This document shows positions 1 to 8,235 of a stretch of 64,000 nt of DNA, piece after piece. The notes under the pieces were generated by a model. That model did no database searches, was not told the DNA's origin, and was given only the letters and a program-made list of their open reading frames with translations. Numbering within the stretch: position 1 is the stretch's first letter; every line of letters starts with the position of its first letter. Both the position numbers and the translations under genes were made by a program. The stretch is from NCBI RefSeq assembly GCF_039839785.1, contig NZ_JBDOQT010000002.1, positions 372,001-436,000 on the forward strand, given 5' to 3'. Source of the stretch: Pelagibius sp. CAU 1746 (lineage in GTDB: Bacteria; Pseudomonadota; Alphaproteobacteria; Kiloniellales; Kiloniellaceae).

Positions 1-68
1 CGCTGGTCCGTCATGAGTCGCTCCCTCATCCGATCGAGTTCCCGCTTTGGTAGCCTTATTGACTAGTG

Positions 69-78
69 ACTTGCAAGT
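69..78. promoter_or_regulatory. Palindrome upstream of the HxlR-family gene
   Basis: A perfect 10-bp palindrome, ACTTGCAAGT, lies about 55 bp before the regulator start, in an AT-richer stretch. HxlR and MarR-like regulators usually bind palindromes of this size at their own promoters, so an autoregulatory operator is plausible. No -35/-10 pair is clear. Confidence 0.35.
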
Positions 79-133
79 GACAATTCATAAGTCAAAGATG
101 GCCGCTGCCGGAGCTGGTGGAATACAATTGCCC

Positions 134-502
134 ATGGCACGATCCAACAAACGGGAGGCCCGCTCCCCCTGCCCCATTGCCGCGACACTGGACATCCTGG
201 GCGACCGCTGGAGCCTGATCGTCGTGCGCGATATGTTCCGCGGCAAGAAGCGCTTCGCCGAGTTCCTCGAGTCGCCCGAGGCCATTACCACCTCGGTGCT
301 GAGCGACCGTCTGGCCGGATTGGAGGTCAACGGTCTCGTCGAGCGCCGGCCCTATCAGAAGCGCCCACCGCGCTACGAGTACGTCTTGACCGAGGACGGC
401 CGGGCCCTGCTGCCGGTGCTGCAGGAGATCTGCCGATGGGGGAACAAGACGCTGCCCGACACCTGGACGGCGCCCGCCAGCTTCATGAGGAAGAAGCCGT
501 AG
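134..502 (+). CDS. HxlR-family transcriptional regulator
   Basis: This 122-residue protein is a single winged-helix domain of the HxlR/DUF24 family, small dimeric regulators that often sense redox or electrophiles. The family hallmark is present: CPIAATLDILGDRWSLIVVRD near residue 13, then a recognition helix (TTSVLSDRLAGLEVNGLVER) and a wing (PPRYEYVLTEDGRALLPVL). The conserved N-terminal Cys is retained. The ATG at 134 matches the usual family length; an upstream ATG at 47 would add a non-family extension. Its 3' end overlaps the convergent PNPOx-fold gene by 20 bp, which makes that flavoprotein a plausible functional partner. Ligand unknown. Confidence 0.85.
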   Translation: MARSNKREARSPCPIAATLDILGDRWSLIVVRDMFRGKKRFAEFLESPEAITTSVLSDRLAGLEVNGLVERRPYQKRPPRYEYVLTEDGRALLPVLQEICRWGNKTLPDTWTAPASFMRKKP

Positions 503-1115
503 CCGCGCGCCGCAAGGCTTCGTTCTCGGCGCGGAGCCGTTCCAGCTCCTCGCGCAGCGGCGCCAAGGCCGGCTCCAGTTCCTCCAGAGTATAGCGCTGC
601 GGCAGATGCTGGGGACAGTTCCAGTCCAGGGCCGCGACAGTGATGACGACGGCGCGTTCCGGCTTGGCGCGGTAGCTGCGGTCGTGCAGCCCGGCGACCA
701 GTTCGGGATCCTCCCCGATATCGACGATGCGCGCCTGGCCCCAGACCTTCAGGCGCCGCCGGTTGGGATAGTCGACCAGGATCAGCGAAACCCGGCCGTC
801 GACCTGCAGGTTGCCGACGCTCAAGTACTGGCGGTTGCCGCGGAAATCGGCATAGGCCAGCGTCTTCTCGTCCAGCACTTTCAGGAAACCCTCGGGCCCG
901 CCGCGGAACTGCACGTAGGGCCAGCCGTTCTCGCCCACCGTCGCCTGGAAGAAGCCGTCGCGGCGGGCGATGAAGGCCGCTTCCGCCGGCCCGACGGCGT
1001 CCGCGGGCGCCGCCTCGGAGGTGAGGAATTTGGCATAGGTCGCGGCCGTGCCCTGGCGCTGCTGCTCGGCCAGGACGGAGGGCGTGAAGGTGATCTCGGC
1101 AAAGGCGCGGGCCAT
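483..1115 (-). CDS. Pyridoxamine 5'-phosphate oxidase-family (split-barrel) flavoprotein
   Basis: A 210-residue protein with the split beta-barrel fold of the PNPOx family. The core (roughly residues 45-140) holds FFQATVGENGWPYVQFRGG, ADFRGNRQYLSVGNL and a DYPNRRRLKVWG segment typical of FMN-binding members. The C-terminus is a predicted short coiled coil (REELERLRAENEALRR). Start at 1115 is supported by AAAGGAG about 7 nt upstream. It is divergent from the LysR gene across a 114-bp gap with a LysR-like palindrome, so it is the likely LysR target. Substrate cannot be deduced; family members include oxidoreductases and cofactor-binding proteins of unknown role. Confidence 0.85.
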   Translation of the reverse strand: MARAFAEITFTPSVLAEQQRQGTAATYAKFLTSEAAPADAVGPAEAAFIARRDGFFQATVGENGWPYVQFRGGPEGFLKVLDEKTLAYADFRGNRQYLSVGNLQVDGRVSLILVDYPNRRRLKVWGQARIVDIGEDPELVAGLHDRSYRAKPERAVVITVAALDWNCPQHLPQRYTLEELEPALAPLREELERLRAENEALRRAATASSS

Positions 1116-1210
1116 GATGATCTCCTTTCGGGGTCTTGCGGCGGCTCTTCTGCTCCTCAGAAAATGACACTCCGCAGGCCACGAAAGAATAGCAAGTGCA
1201 AAGAAGTCAC

Positions 1211-1229
1211 TATTCCGTATAATGGAATA
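1211..1229. promoter_or_regulatory. LysR-type operator (TATTCC-N7-GGAATA)
   Basis: A perfect inverted repeat TATTCC-N7-GGAATA sits directly before the LysR start codon at 1230, in the divergent gap to the PNPOx-family gene. It contains the T-N11-A pattern expected of LysR-type sites. Its position would let the regulator repress itself and control the divergent gene. Confidence 0.65.
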
Positions 1230-2141
1230 ATGGACCGTTTCCGCGAACTCACCACCTTCGTCGCCGTGGCCGAAACCGGCGCCTTCAACGCCGCGGCCCG
1301 GCGCCTCAAGATGTCGCCGCCGGCAGTGACACGTCTGGTCACGGCGCTGGAGGCCCGCCTGGGCGTGCAGCTCTTCACCCGCACCACGCGGCAGGTGGCC
1401 CTGACCGAGGCCGGGGGGCGGCTGCGCGAGGACGCCGTGAGGATCCTCGCCGAACTGGAGGAAGCGGAGACCGCGGCGCAGGGCACCACCACGGCCCCCA
1501 GCGGGCACTTGAGACTGACCGCGCCGGTGCTCTTCGGCCAGCACGTCCTGGCGCCCATTTTGCGCGACTACCTCGAGGTCCACCCCGCTGTCAGCGCCGA
1601 GGCGCTGTTCATCGACCGCAACGTCAACCTGCTGGACGAAGGCCTGGACGTGGCGCTGCGGATCGGCGAGCTGCCCGACTCCTCCTTTTCCGCGCGCCGC
1701 GTCGGCACCCTGCGCCGCATCGTGGTCGCGGCACCGGCCTACCTGGACCGCCACGGCGCCCCCGAAACGCCGGAGGCCCTGCGCGACCACCGCCTGATCT
1801 TCTCCACCAGCGTCAGCGAGGTGCTGAGCTGGACCTTCACCAAGGCAGGCAAACGGCGCAGCCTGCGGGTCGCCCCCCGGCTCAGCGTGAACGGCCTGCA
1901 GACGGTCATCGATTCGGCCCTCGCGGGCTGGGGCATCACCCGCGTGCTGTCCTATCAGGTTACCGACGCCTTGGCGGAAGGACGCCTCGTCGAGCTGCTG
2001 CCCGACTTCGACGACGAGGAAATCCCGGTCCACCTGCTGCACGCGGAAGGCCGCCGCGCCGCCGCCAAGACCCGCAGCTTCATCGACTTCACCGCCGCAC
2101 GTCTGCGCGGCGAGGCCGGCCGCCTGCTGGCGCGCGCCTGA
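1230..2141 (+). CDS. LysR-family transcriptional regulator
   Basis: A 303-residue LTTR: N-terminal winged helix (residues 1-60, ELTTFVAVAETGAFNAAARRL, SPPAVTRLVTALEARLGVQL, FTRTTRQVALTEAG) followed by a LysR substrate-binding domain. The form of the effector domain (DVALRIGELPDSSFSARRVG, then HRLIFSTSVSEV) is that of the large group that often regulates a neighbouring oxidoreductase. The ATG at 1230 starts at the first helix; the open frame continues upstream but only as shadow coding. The palindromic site at 1211-1229 abuts the start, so autoregulation is likely. It ends 1 bp before the convergent racemase-like gene. Confidence 0.9.
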   Translation: MDRFRELTTFVAVAETGAFNAAARRLKMSPPAVTRLVTALEARLGVQLFTRTTRQVALTEAGGRLREDAVRILAELEEAETAAQGTTTAPSGHLRLTAPVLFGQHVLAPILRDYLEVHPAVSAEALFIDRNVNLLDEGLDVALRIGELPDSSFSARRVGTLRRIVVAAPAYLDRHGAPETPEALRDHRLIFSTSVSEVLSWTFTKAGKRRSLRVAPRLSVNGLQTVIDSALAGWGITRVLSYQVTDALAEGRLVELLPDFDDEEIPVHLLHAEGRRAAAKTRSFIDFTAARLRGEAGRLLARA

Positions 2142-2142
2142 A

Positions 2143-2907
2143 CTACCTTCCCAATGGCAGGGTGAAAAGCCGGCCTGCGCCGGGCAGGCTTGCATCATTG
2201 CCGGACAGGCGCAGCATGTGCCAGGCCAGCGCCTGATTGCTGGTGATCACCGGCTTGCCGAGGTGCGCCTCGGCCGCTTCGATGATCCCTGCGGCGCGCA
2301 GGTTGGTGCAGGCGGCGAAGACGCCGTCGCAATCCCTCGCCTCCCCCACCGTCACGATCGCCTCCAGCACGCTCTTCGGCGTCATGCGTGCGACAATTCC
2401 TTCCACCGCCACCTCGAAGGAGCCGAAGGCGACCGTCTCGAAACCGGCCGCCGCCAGGTTGCCGCGCATGGCCGAAGAGACTTCCGCCACATAGGGCGTG
2501 ACGAAGCCGAGGCGGCGGACGCCGAGCGCCGTCAGCGCCGCCTTCGCGGCGGTGAGCGGATTGCTGACCGCCACGCCGGGCCGCGCCCGCCGGACGATCT
2601 CCGCCACTCGTTCCTCGCCGATGATGGTGGCCCCCGAGGTGCAGGCATAGGCGATGACATCGAAGGGCGCTTCGTGGGGCAAGAGCTGCACCGCCGCCGG
2701 CAGCGCCGCCTCCATCTCGGCCAGGCTCTCCGAAGTCACCTCGTGGCCACTGGGCACCCGGGTGTAGTGCAGCCGCAACCCACCCGCCGCCAGCGGCGCG
2801 GAGAGCAGCCGGGGAAACTCGCCCTCGATGACCTCGTCGGCCTGCAGGATGACGAGGCCGAAGCGGACATCGGCGTCCTCTGCCTCGGTGACGAACGGCA
2901 AACGCAA
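2143..2907 (-). CDS. Asp/Glu racemase superfamily protein (maleate isomerase / arylmalonate decarboxylase-like)
   Basis: A 254-residue protein with the two-Cys active site of the Asp/Glu racemase superfamily: C89 in ACTSGATIIG and C200 in AACTNLRAAGII. The first motif is that of maleate isomerases and arylmalonate decarboxylase-like enzymes rather than of amino-acid racemases (usually CNT). Start is TTG at 2907, supported by GGAGT about 6 nt upstream. It lies 23 bp after the M24 peptidase gene and is the last gene of the dpaL operon. Exact reaction is open: cis-trans isomerisation of a C4 diacid or racemisation of a dpaL-pathway intermediate are both possible. Confidence 0.85.
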   Translation of the reverse strand: MRLPFVTEAEDADVRFGLVILQADEVIEGEFPRLLSAPLAAGGLRLHYTRVPSGHEVTSESLAEMEAALPAAVQLLPHEAPFDVIAYACTSGATIIGEERVAEIVRRARPGVAVSNPLTAAKAALTALGVRRLGFVTPYVAEVSSAMRGNLAAAGFETVAFGSFEVAVEGIVARMTPKSVLEAIVTVGEARDCDGVFAACTNLRAAGIIEAAEAHLGKPVITSNQALAWHMLRLSGNDASLPGAGRLFTLPLGR

Positions 2908-2930
2908 GCGACACTCCTTTCCCCGAGAAG

Positions 2931-4115
2931 TCAGATCACCGGCAACTCCGGCGGCGCGCGGCGGGTCAGAAGTTCCGCTCCCTCCTCGCGCACGACGATG
3001 TTTTCCTCATGCACCATGACCTTGCCCGGGGCGAAGGTCATGCCGGGCTCCAGCGTCAGCACCATGCCGGGCTCCAACAGCGTACGGTCCCAGGGCGTGT
3101 GCGACGGCCACTCCGTGAGTTGCATGCCGAGGCCGTGGCCCAGTCGCCCGACCTCGTTTCCCCCTGCTCCTTGGGGGCCGCCGTCTCCCAGCACGCCTTG
3201 CATGGCGGCAAAGAGCTCGGCGCAGGTGGCGCCGGGTCTCGCCGCCTCCAGTCCAGCCTCGGTGGCGCGCCACACCACGTCGTAGGCGCGCCGCACGGCG
3301 TCGTCGGCCCGGCCGATGGCGAAGTTGCGGTCGAAGTCGCAGAAATAGCCGTCGAAGAGGCAGCCGGTATCGAGGATCAGCACGTCGCCCGCGCGCAGCC
3401 TGCGGCCCGAGGGCGGCGAGATGATGTCGCCGTAGCCGCCCTGCCCGGCGCCGCCGACCAGGTAGGAGACGTCGTCGACGCCGCGCTTCAGGCACTCGAT
3501 CTTGAAGCTGCGGAAGGCCTCGATGTCGCTCTGCCCGGCGGCGAAGAGTTCGGGGGCGGCCCCGAAAGCGCCGGAGACCACATCGCAGACATGGGCGATC
3601 TTCTCGATCTCGCGCTCCGACTTCACCATCCGCAGCCCGCGTAGGATCGCCGTCGCATCCTCGAAGGCCAGGCCCGGCAGACTCCAGCCCAGGCTCTCGA
3701 AATCGCTCAGAGGCATGCGCAGGTGGGTCTCCTTGCCCTTGGCGAGGCCGATGCGGCCGGTCTTGCCGGCAAGTTCGGCCAGCGCCTGCGACAAGAGAGA
3801 AATTCCGTCGTCGTCGGGCTGCGGCGAGGACCAGGTGCGGATGTCGTCGATCCAGGTGCGCGCCATGCAGCCGGCGCCGATGGTGGGGATCACCGCCACC
3901 GGCTTGCCCTTGGCGGGCACCACCAGGAACCAGGGCCGCGTCGGGCTCTGCCAGAACTGGGTCAGGAAGCCGGAGAAGTAGCGCAGCTCCGGCTCGGTCG
4001 TGAGCAGCAGGGCATCCAGCCCCGCTTCCGCCATGGCCGCCTGCGCCTTTTCCGTGCGCTGGGCGAACTCCGCCTCCGGAAAGCCGCGCGGCGGCGGATT
4101 GTCGCGCGGCCTCAT
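2931..4115 (-). CDS. M24-family metallopeptidase (Xaa-Pro dipeptidase / creatinase-like)
   Basis: A 394-residue pita-bread-fold enzyme. Residues 15-160 form the creatinase N-terminal domain and residues 170-390 the catalytic M24 domain. All five dinuclear metal ligands are visible: D249 (LDTG), D260 (CDFD), H327 (GHGLG), E356 (LEPGM) and E370 (VHEEN). Family members cleave Xaa-Pro dipeptides or hydrolyse creatine- or ectoine-like amides. The ATG at 4115 overlaps the stop of the upstream membrane-protein gene (ATGA), implying translational coupling. Location between dpaL and a racemase-like gene suggests it releases an amino acid from a small amide or dipeptide rather than acting on proteins. 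Confidence 0.88.
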   Translation of the reverse strand: MRPRDNPPPRGFPEAEFAQRTEKAQAAMAEAGLDALLLTTEPELRYFSGFLTQFWQSPTRPWFLVVPAKGKPVAVIPTIGAGCMARTWIDDIRTWSSPQPDDDGISLLSQALAELAGKTGRIGLAKGKETHLRMPLSDFESLGWSLPGLAFEDATAILRGLRMVKSEREIEKIAHVCDVVSGAFGAAPELFAAGQSDIEAFRSFKIECLKRGVDDVSYLVGGAGQGGYGDIISPPSGRRLRAGDVLILDTGCLFDGYFCDFDRNFAIGRADDAVRRAYDVVWRATEAGLEAARPGATCAELFAAMQGVLGDGGPQGAGGNEVGRLGHGLGMQLTEWPSHTPWDRTLLEPGMVLTLEPGMTFAPGKVMVHEENIVVREEGAELLTRRAPPELPVI

Positions 4116-4582
4116 GCCGGACCGCCGGACTGCGTTGCTCCCGCTTCCGGCGGCGGCTTCGGTGCGCAGCGAAATCCATAGGCGACGACCCAGCCAACAA
4201 GGCCGGCGGCAGCACCGATGCAACCCAAGATCGCCAGTTCTTGTAGGTCTGCATAGGTCACGTCCCGACCCATGGCGAGAGGAGCCTGTCGCCTGCCGAT
4301 CGTTTGCAGAAGCAGCACCAACGAGGGCAGCATCAGCGCCAGGGCACCGAGCTTGGCTGCCCACCAGGGGCGCATTTGGCCGAAATGCAGAAGCACCAGG
4401 CAACCCGGCACAACGACAACGAGTCCCACGACAATTGCAAGGACACTGCCGAACCGAAGCACGGTGCCGAATGCAAAGCCCGTCGCGGCCGCAACGATCA
4501 GAATAATGATGCCCGCAGCAACGGCGTAGCCCAGGAAGGCACGCACCAGGTTGTGCACCAGTGCCTTGCGCTTACTCTTCAT
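4112..4582 (-). CDS. Small multi-spanning membrane protein of unknown function
   Basis: A 156-residue protein with about four predicted membrane segments: residues 13-35, 42-64, 72-96 and 115-137. I do not recognise the family. It is real because it overlaps both neighbours by ATGA (stop of dpaL into its start, its stop into the peptidase start), giving a tightly coupled set of genes. It is too small to be a typical transporter alone. A role as accessory membrane subunit or uptake helper for the diaminopropionate pathway is inference only. Confidence 0.7.
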   Translation of the reverse strand: MKSKRKALVHNLVRAFLGYAVAAGIIILIVAAATGFAFGTVLRFGSVLAIVVGLVVVVPGCLVLLHFGQMRPWWAAKLGALALMLPSLVLLLQTIGRRQAPLAMGRDVTYADLQELAILGCIGAAAGLVGWVVAYGFRCAPKPPPEAGATQSGGPA

Positions 4583-5784
4583 GCTGCCTCGATGAGGCTG
4601 CGGTAGATTTCCGGATCGGTGGCGCCCTCGCTGCCCAGCAGCAGCACGCGGCTGGTCTCGTCCAGGCCGATGCGGGCGCGCAGTTCCGGGTTCTCGCAGA
4701 CGGCAATCAACGCGACCACGCCGGAGACCGAGCACTCGCCGGCTTCGATCCGGCCGCCGCCGGCCGCGCCCTCGGCCATCATGCGCATGGCCGGGGCCAC
4801 GGCGGCGTCGGAGATGGAGAGATAGTCAGAGACACCGCGGGCCAACACCTCCCAGGCCAGCAGCGAAACCTCGCCGCAGGAGAGACCGGCCATGAGCGTC
4901 TCCTCGGTGATCTGCACCCTGCGGGGACCGCCTGCCCGCGCGCTGGCCAGCAGGCAGGCGGCGTGCTCGGGCTCCACGATGACGAAGCGCGGGCGCCGCG
5001 CGCCCAGGGCCATCCACATCTGGGCGCAGACAGCCGCGGCCAAGCCGCCGACGCCGGCCTGCACGAAGACGTGGGTCGGCGGGGCTTCGCCGCAGACATC
5101 CAGGATCTCCGCGGCCATGAGGGAATAGCCGGCCATGACCTGCTGCGGCATGTCGCTGTAGCCCTCGTAGGAGGTGTCGGAGACGACGAACCAGCCGTTG
5201 GCGGCAGCCTCCTCGGCGCAGAAGTGCACCGAGTGGTCGTAGTCGCCCTCGACGCGCACGACCCTGGCCCCCAGCTCCTCCATGGCCCGCTTGCGGCCCT
5301 CGCTGACCTCCTTGTGGATGTAGATGCGGCAGCGGCAGCCGGCCAGGCGCGCGCCCCAGGCGACGGAGCGGCCGTGATTGCCGTCGGTCGCCGTGCAGAC
5401 GGTCACCGCCTTGGCCTGCGCGGCGTAGCGGCCCTCGCGGATGTCCTCCAGGCTGACCTCCCGGCTCAGTTCCTCGCTCAGCTTGCCAGCCAGCAGGTGC
5501 AGCACCGCGTAAGCGCCGCCCAGCGCCTTGAAGCTGCCGAGACCGAAGCGCGCGCTCTCGTCCTTGTAGAGCACGGCGCCCAGGCCGAGGTCCCCGGCCA
5601 GGCCGTCGAGGGAGCGCAGCGGCGTCGCCGCATAGTCCGGCCAGTTACGGATCGCCTGCTGGGCCCGCGCCGTCACCTCCGGCGAGAGAACGGCGTTCAG
5701 CTCGGAGGGATAAGGCCCGATCTCGGCAGTCCGCGCTGCCTCCGCGCAGATCGCCGGAGCGGTGGTGAAATAGTCCTTCAGCAT
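4579..5784 (-). CDS. dpaL: 2,3-diaminopropionate ammonia-lyase
   Basis: A 401-residue fold-type II PLP enzyme matching the DpaL/YgeX family in length and motifs. It splits diaminopropionate to pyruvate and two ammonia. The Schiff-base lysine is K86 in GLGSFKALGG, preceded by the YKDES motif; D134 in TATDGNHGRS matches the Asp needed for the D-isomer. The glycine-rich phosphate cup is AGVGGLAAAV. Start at 5784 is a standard ATG with the usual family N-terminus (MLKDYFTTAP). It heads a four-gene minus-strand operon with two ATGA overlaps and is divergent from the acyl-CoA dehydrogenase across 212 bp. Confidence 0.93.
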   Translation of the reverse strand: MLKDYFTTAPAICAEAARTAEIGPYPSELNAVLSPEVTARAQQAIRNWPDYAATPLRSLDGLAGDLGLGAVLYKDESARFGLGSFKALGGAYAVLHLLAGKLSEELSREVSLEDIREGRYAAQAKAVTVCTATDGNHGRSVAWGARLAGCRCRIYIHKEVSEGRKRAMEELGARVVRVEGDYDHSVHFCAEEAAANGWFVVSDTSYEGYSDMPQQVMAGYSLMAAEILDVCGEAPPTHVFVQAGVGGLAAAVCAQMWMALGARRPRFVIVEPEHAACLLASARAGGPRRVQITEETLMAGLSCGEVSLLAWEVLARGVSDYLSISDAAVAPAMRMMAEGAAGGGRIEAGECSVSGVVALIAVCENPELRARIGLDETSRVLLLGSEGATDPEIYRSLIEAA

Positions 5785-5996
5785 AACCGGGCCCTCTTTT
5801 TCTCTCGGTCCGCCTTGTCGGCCCGCGGGGCCCAGGCGAAGAGGCAGGCATGCTATCGCCTTCGAGGACGTGAGAGAACCTCCACGCCCGCCGGAAGCTG
5901 TCCTGGCGGCGACACCCGCATTGCCTTCCGGCCGCGGCTGCTCCATCTTCCTGGAAGGGAGCCTTCTTGCGTGAAAAGCCCGGGAGATAAGACGAC

Positions 5997-7754
5997 ATGA
6001 CCTATGCGGCGCCGATCGACGAGATGCGCTTCGTGCTGGACGCCATTGCGGGCCTGCCGAAGATCGCCGGGCTGCCGGGCTACGAGGAGGCCACACCCGA
6101 CCTGGTGAGCGCCATCCTGGAGGAGGCCGGCAAGCTGGCCGGCGAGGTCGTCGCGCCACTGAACCACTCCGGCGACCGCCAAGGCTCGGTCTTCGAGAAC
6201 GGCGTGGTGCGCACCCCCGACGGCTTCCAGGAGGCCTACCGCCAGTTCGTCGAGGGCGGCTGGAACGCCCTGCCCTTCGACCCGGATTTCGGCGGCCAGG
6301 GCCTGCCCTGGTGCCTCGCCACCGCGGTGCAGGAGATGTGGCAGGCCGCCAACCTCTCCTTCGGCCTCTGCCCGCTCTTGACCGCCGGTGCAGTGGAACT
6401 GCTGCAGGCCCACGGCAGCGACCGGCAGAAGACCGACTACCTGGCCAAGATGATCTCCGGCGAGTGGACCGGGACCATGAACCTGACCGAGCCGCAGGCC
6501 GGCTCCGACGTCGGCGCGCTGAAGACCAGGGCGGTGCCCAACGGCGACCACTACCTGATCACCGGCCAGAAGATCTTCATCACCTGGGGCGAGCACGACT
6601 GCGCCGGCAACATCGTCCACATGGTCCTGGCCCGCCTGCCCGACGCGCCGGAGGGCACAAGGGGCATCAGCCTCTTCCTGGTGCCCAAATACGTCGTGAA
6701 CGAGGACGGCACCCTGGGCCCGCGCAACGACCTGCGCTGCGTCTCGCTGGAACACAAGCTGGGGATCAACGCCTCGCCCACCGCCGTCATGTCCTACGGC
6801 GATTCCGGCGGCGCCGTCGGCTACCTGGTCGGCGCGGAGAACCAGGGCATGGCCTGCATGTTCACCATGATGAACAACGCCCGCCTGGCCGTCGGCTTGC
6901 AGGGCGTGGCGATTGCCGAGCGCGCCTATCAGCAGGCCCGCACCTACGCCTTCGAGCGGGTGCAGAGCAAGGCCATCGACGCAGGCCCGGAAAACAAAGA
7001 CTCCGTGAAGATCATCCGCCACCCGGACGTGCGCCGCATGCTGGCCACCATGAAGGCGCGGACCGAAGCGGCGCGCGCGCTGGCCTACCTCGCCGCCGCC
7101 GCCCTGGACCGCGCCAAGCGCGAACCCAATGACGCCGAGCGCGCGGCGGCGCAGGCGCGCCTCGACCTCTTGATCCCGCTCACCAAGGCCTGGTGCACCG
7201 ACATGGGCTGCGAGGTCGCCTCCCTGGGCGTGCAGGTGCACGGCGGCATGGGCTTCATCGAGGAGACCGGCGCCGCCCAGCACTTCCGTGACGCCCGCAT
7301 CCTGCCGATCTACGAAGGCACCAACGGCATCCAGGCGCTCGACCTGCTGGGCCGCAAACTGCTGCGCGACAAGGGCGCGGCCATGACCCAGCTGATCCTG
7401 GAACTGCGCGCCGGCCTGCCCGAGGACGAGAGCCTGCGCGCACCCCTGGCAGAGGCCATCGCCACGCTGGACGAAACGACGGCCTGGCTGCTGGACAAGG
7501 GCGCGCAAGACATCGCGCGCGGTGCAGCGGCGGCCACGCCTTACCAGAGCCTTGCGGCCTCGGTCCTCGGCGCCTGGCTGCTGGCGCGCAGCGCCGTGGA
7601 GGCGGCCAAAGGGGAAGACAAAGCCTTCGCCGCCGCCAAGCTGAAGACGGCGCGCTTCTACGCCGACAATCTTCTGGGTGAAGTGAAGGGCCTGGCCGAG
7701 GCCGTCACCCGCGGCGCCGAGGCAGTACTCGCCTTCGAGGACGACGAATTCTGA
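5997..7754 (+). CDS. Acyl-CoA dehydrogenase with C-terminal extension
   Basis: A 585-residue flavoenzyme of the large acyl-CoA dehydrogenase class (the FadE-like form with an extra C-terminal domain). It oxidises acyl-CoA to 2-enoyl-CoA and passes electrons to ETF. Visible motifs are the FAD-site MNLTEPQAGSDVG, the family signature GMGFIEETGAAQHFRDARI, and IYEGTNGIQALDL. The C-terminal 120 residues form the extra domain (MTQLILELRAGL onward). ATG at 5997 has GGGAGA about 9 nt upstream. No other beta-oxidation gene is adjacent, so chain-length preference is unknown. Confidence 0.92.
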   Translation: MTYAAPIDEMRFVLDAIAGLPKIAGLPGYEEATPDLVSAILEEAGKLAGEVVAPLNHSGDRQGSVFENGVVRTPDGFQEAYRQFVEGGWNALPFDPDFGGQGLPWCLATAVQEMWQAANLSFGLCPLLTAGAVELLQAHGSDRQKTDYLAKMISGEWTGTMNLTEPQAGSDVGALKTRAVPNGDHYLITGQKIFITWGEHDCAGNIVHMVLARLPDAPEGTRGISLFLVPKYVVNEDGTLGPRNDLRCVSLEHKLGINASPTAVMSYGDSGGAVGYLVGAENQGMACMFTMMNNARLAVGLQGVAIAERAYQQARTYAFERVQSKAIDAGPENKDSVKIIRHPDVRRMLATMKARTEAARALAYLAAAALDRAKREPNDAERAAAQARLDLLIPLTKAWCTDMGCEVASLGVQVHGGMGFIEETGAAQHFRDARILPIYEGTNGIQALDLLGRKLLRDKGAAMTQLILELRAGLPEDESLRAPLAEAIATLDETTAWLLDKGAQDIARGAAAATPYQSLAASVLGAWLLARSAVEAAKGEDKAFAAAKLKTARFYADNLLGEVKGLAEAVTRGAEAVLAFEDDEF

Positions 7755-8059
7755 GTAGAACTGGTGAAAGCCTCGGCCCCTGCCCGGTCTGCGGACGGGA
7801 GATGATCGGCGGGTCCAGCGTCGACCGGCACCACTGGGTGCCGAAGAGCCAGGGCGGGCACGCGACCGACTCTATTCACGTCGTCTGCCACCGCATGATC
7901 CACCGGGTCTTCGACGAGCGCGAACTGGCAACCGATTATGCCGATCCGGAAGCGGTGCGCGCGCATCCGGAGATCGAGCGCTTCGTCGCCTGGGTGCGGC
8001 GCAAGCCCGCCGACTACGTCGACTGGCCGAAGAGTCCACGCGGGCGCAAGAAGCGATAG
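7751..8059 (+). CDS. Small HNH-endonuclease-like zinc protein with apparent non-canonical start
   Basis: The reading frame encodes CPVCGREM, then VDRHHWVPKSQGG and VVCHRMIHRVF, the CxxC / HH / CxxxxH pattern of a small stand-alone HNH family common in proteobacteria. The first ATG in frame is at 7802, which would remove the CPVC zinc pair, so the true start should lie upstream. The only frame-consistent candidates are CTG at 7751, which overlaps the TGA of the acyl-CoA dehydrogenase, or ATT at 7748, with GAGG at 7738-7741 as a ribosome site. About 102 residues from 7751. Function (nuclease or just zinc-binding) unproven. Confidence 0.65.
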   Translation: MSRTGESLGPCPVCGREMIGGSSVDRHHWVPKSQGGHATDSIHVVCHRMIHRVFDERELATDYADPEAVRAHPEIERFVAWVRRKPADYVDWPKSPRGRKKR

Positions 8060-8087
8060 CAGCCTGGTATCAAGTTCGGTGCAACTT

Positions 8088-8201
8088 GCCTCGCCCTTCG
8101 AGACGGCGCTGACGCGCCTCCTCAGGGTGAGGCAACCCAGCGGGAAGACTTGACCTCATGCTGAGGAGCGAGCGGTAGCGAGCGTCTCGAAGCTCGAGGT
8201 C
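8088..8201. repeat. Pair of inverted intergenic repeats (REP-like)
   Basis: Two related elements in opposite orientation, 8088-8133 and 8152-8201. Each is itself hairpin-forming (GCCTCGCCCT/AGGGTGAGGC in the first, GACCTC/GAGGTC in the second), and both carry CTTCGAGACG and CTCCTCAG words. This is the style of dispersed palindromic repeats seen between genes in alphaproteobacteria. They sit after the HNH gene and could end or stabilise its transcript. Confidence 0.6.
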
Positions 8202-8235
8202 AAGGCCGCATGGGTGCCGGCCCCAGCATCCAGGC

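Noticed and set aside
606-1229. N-terminal extension of the LysR gene
   Set aside because: Opposite-strand shadow of the PNPOx-family gene; the LTTR helix begins at the ATG at 1230, right after the operator.
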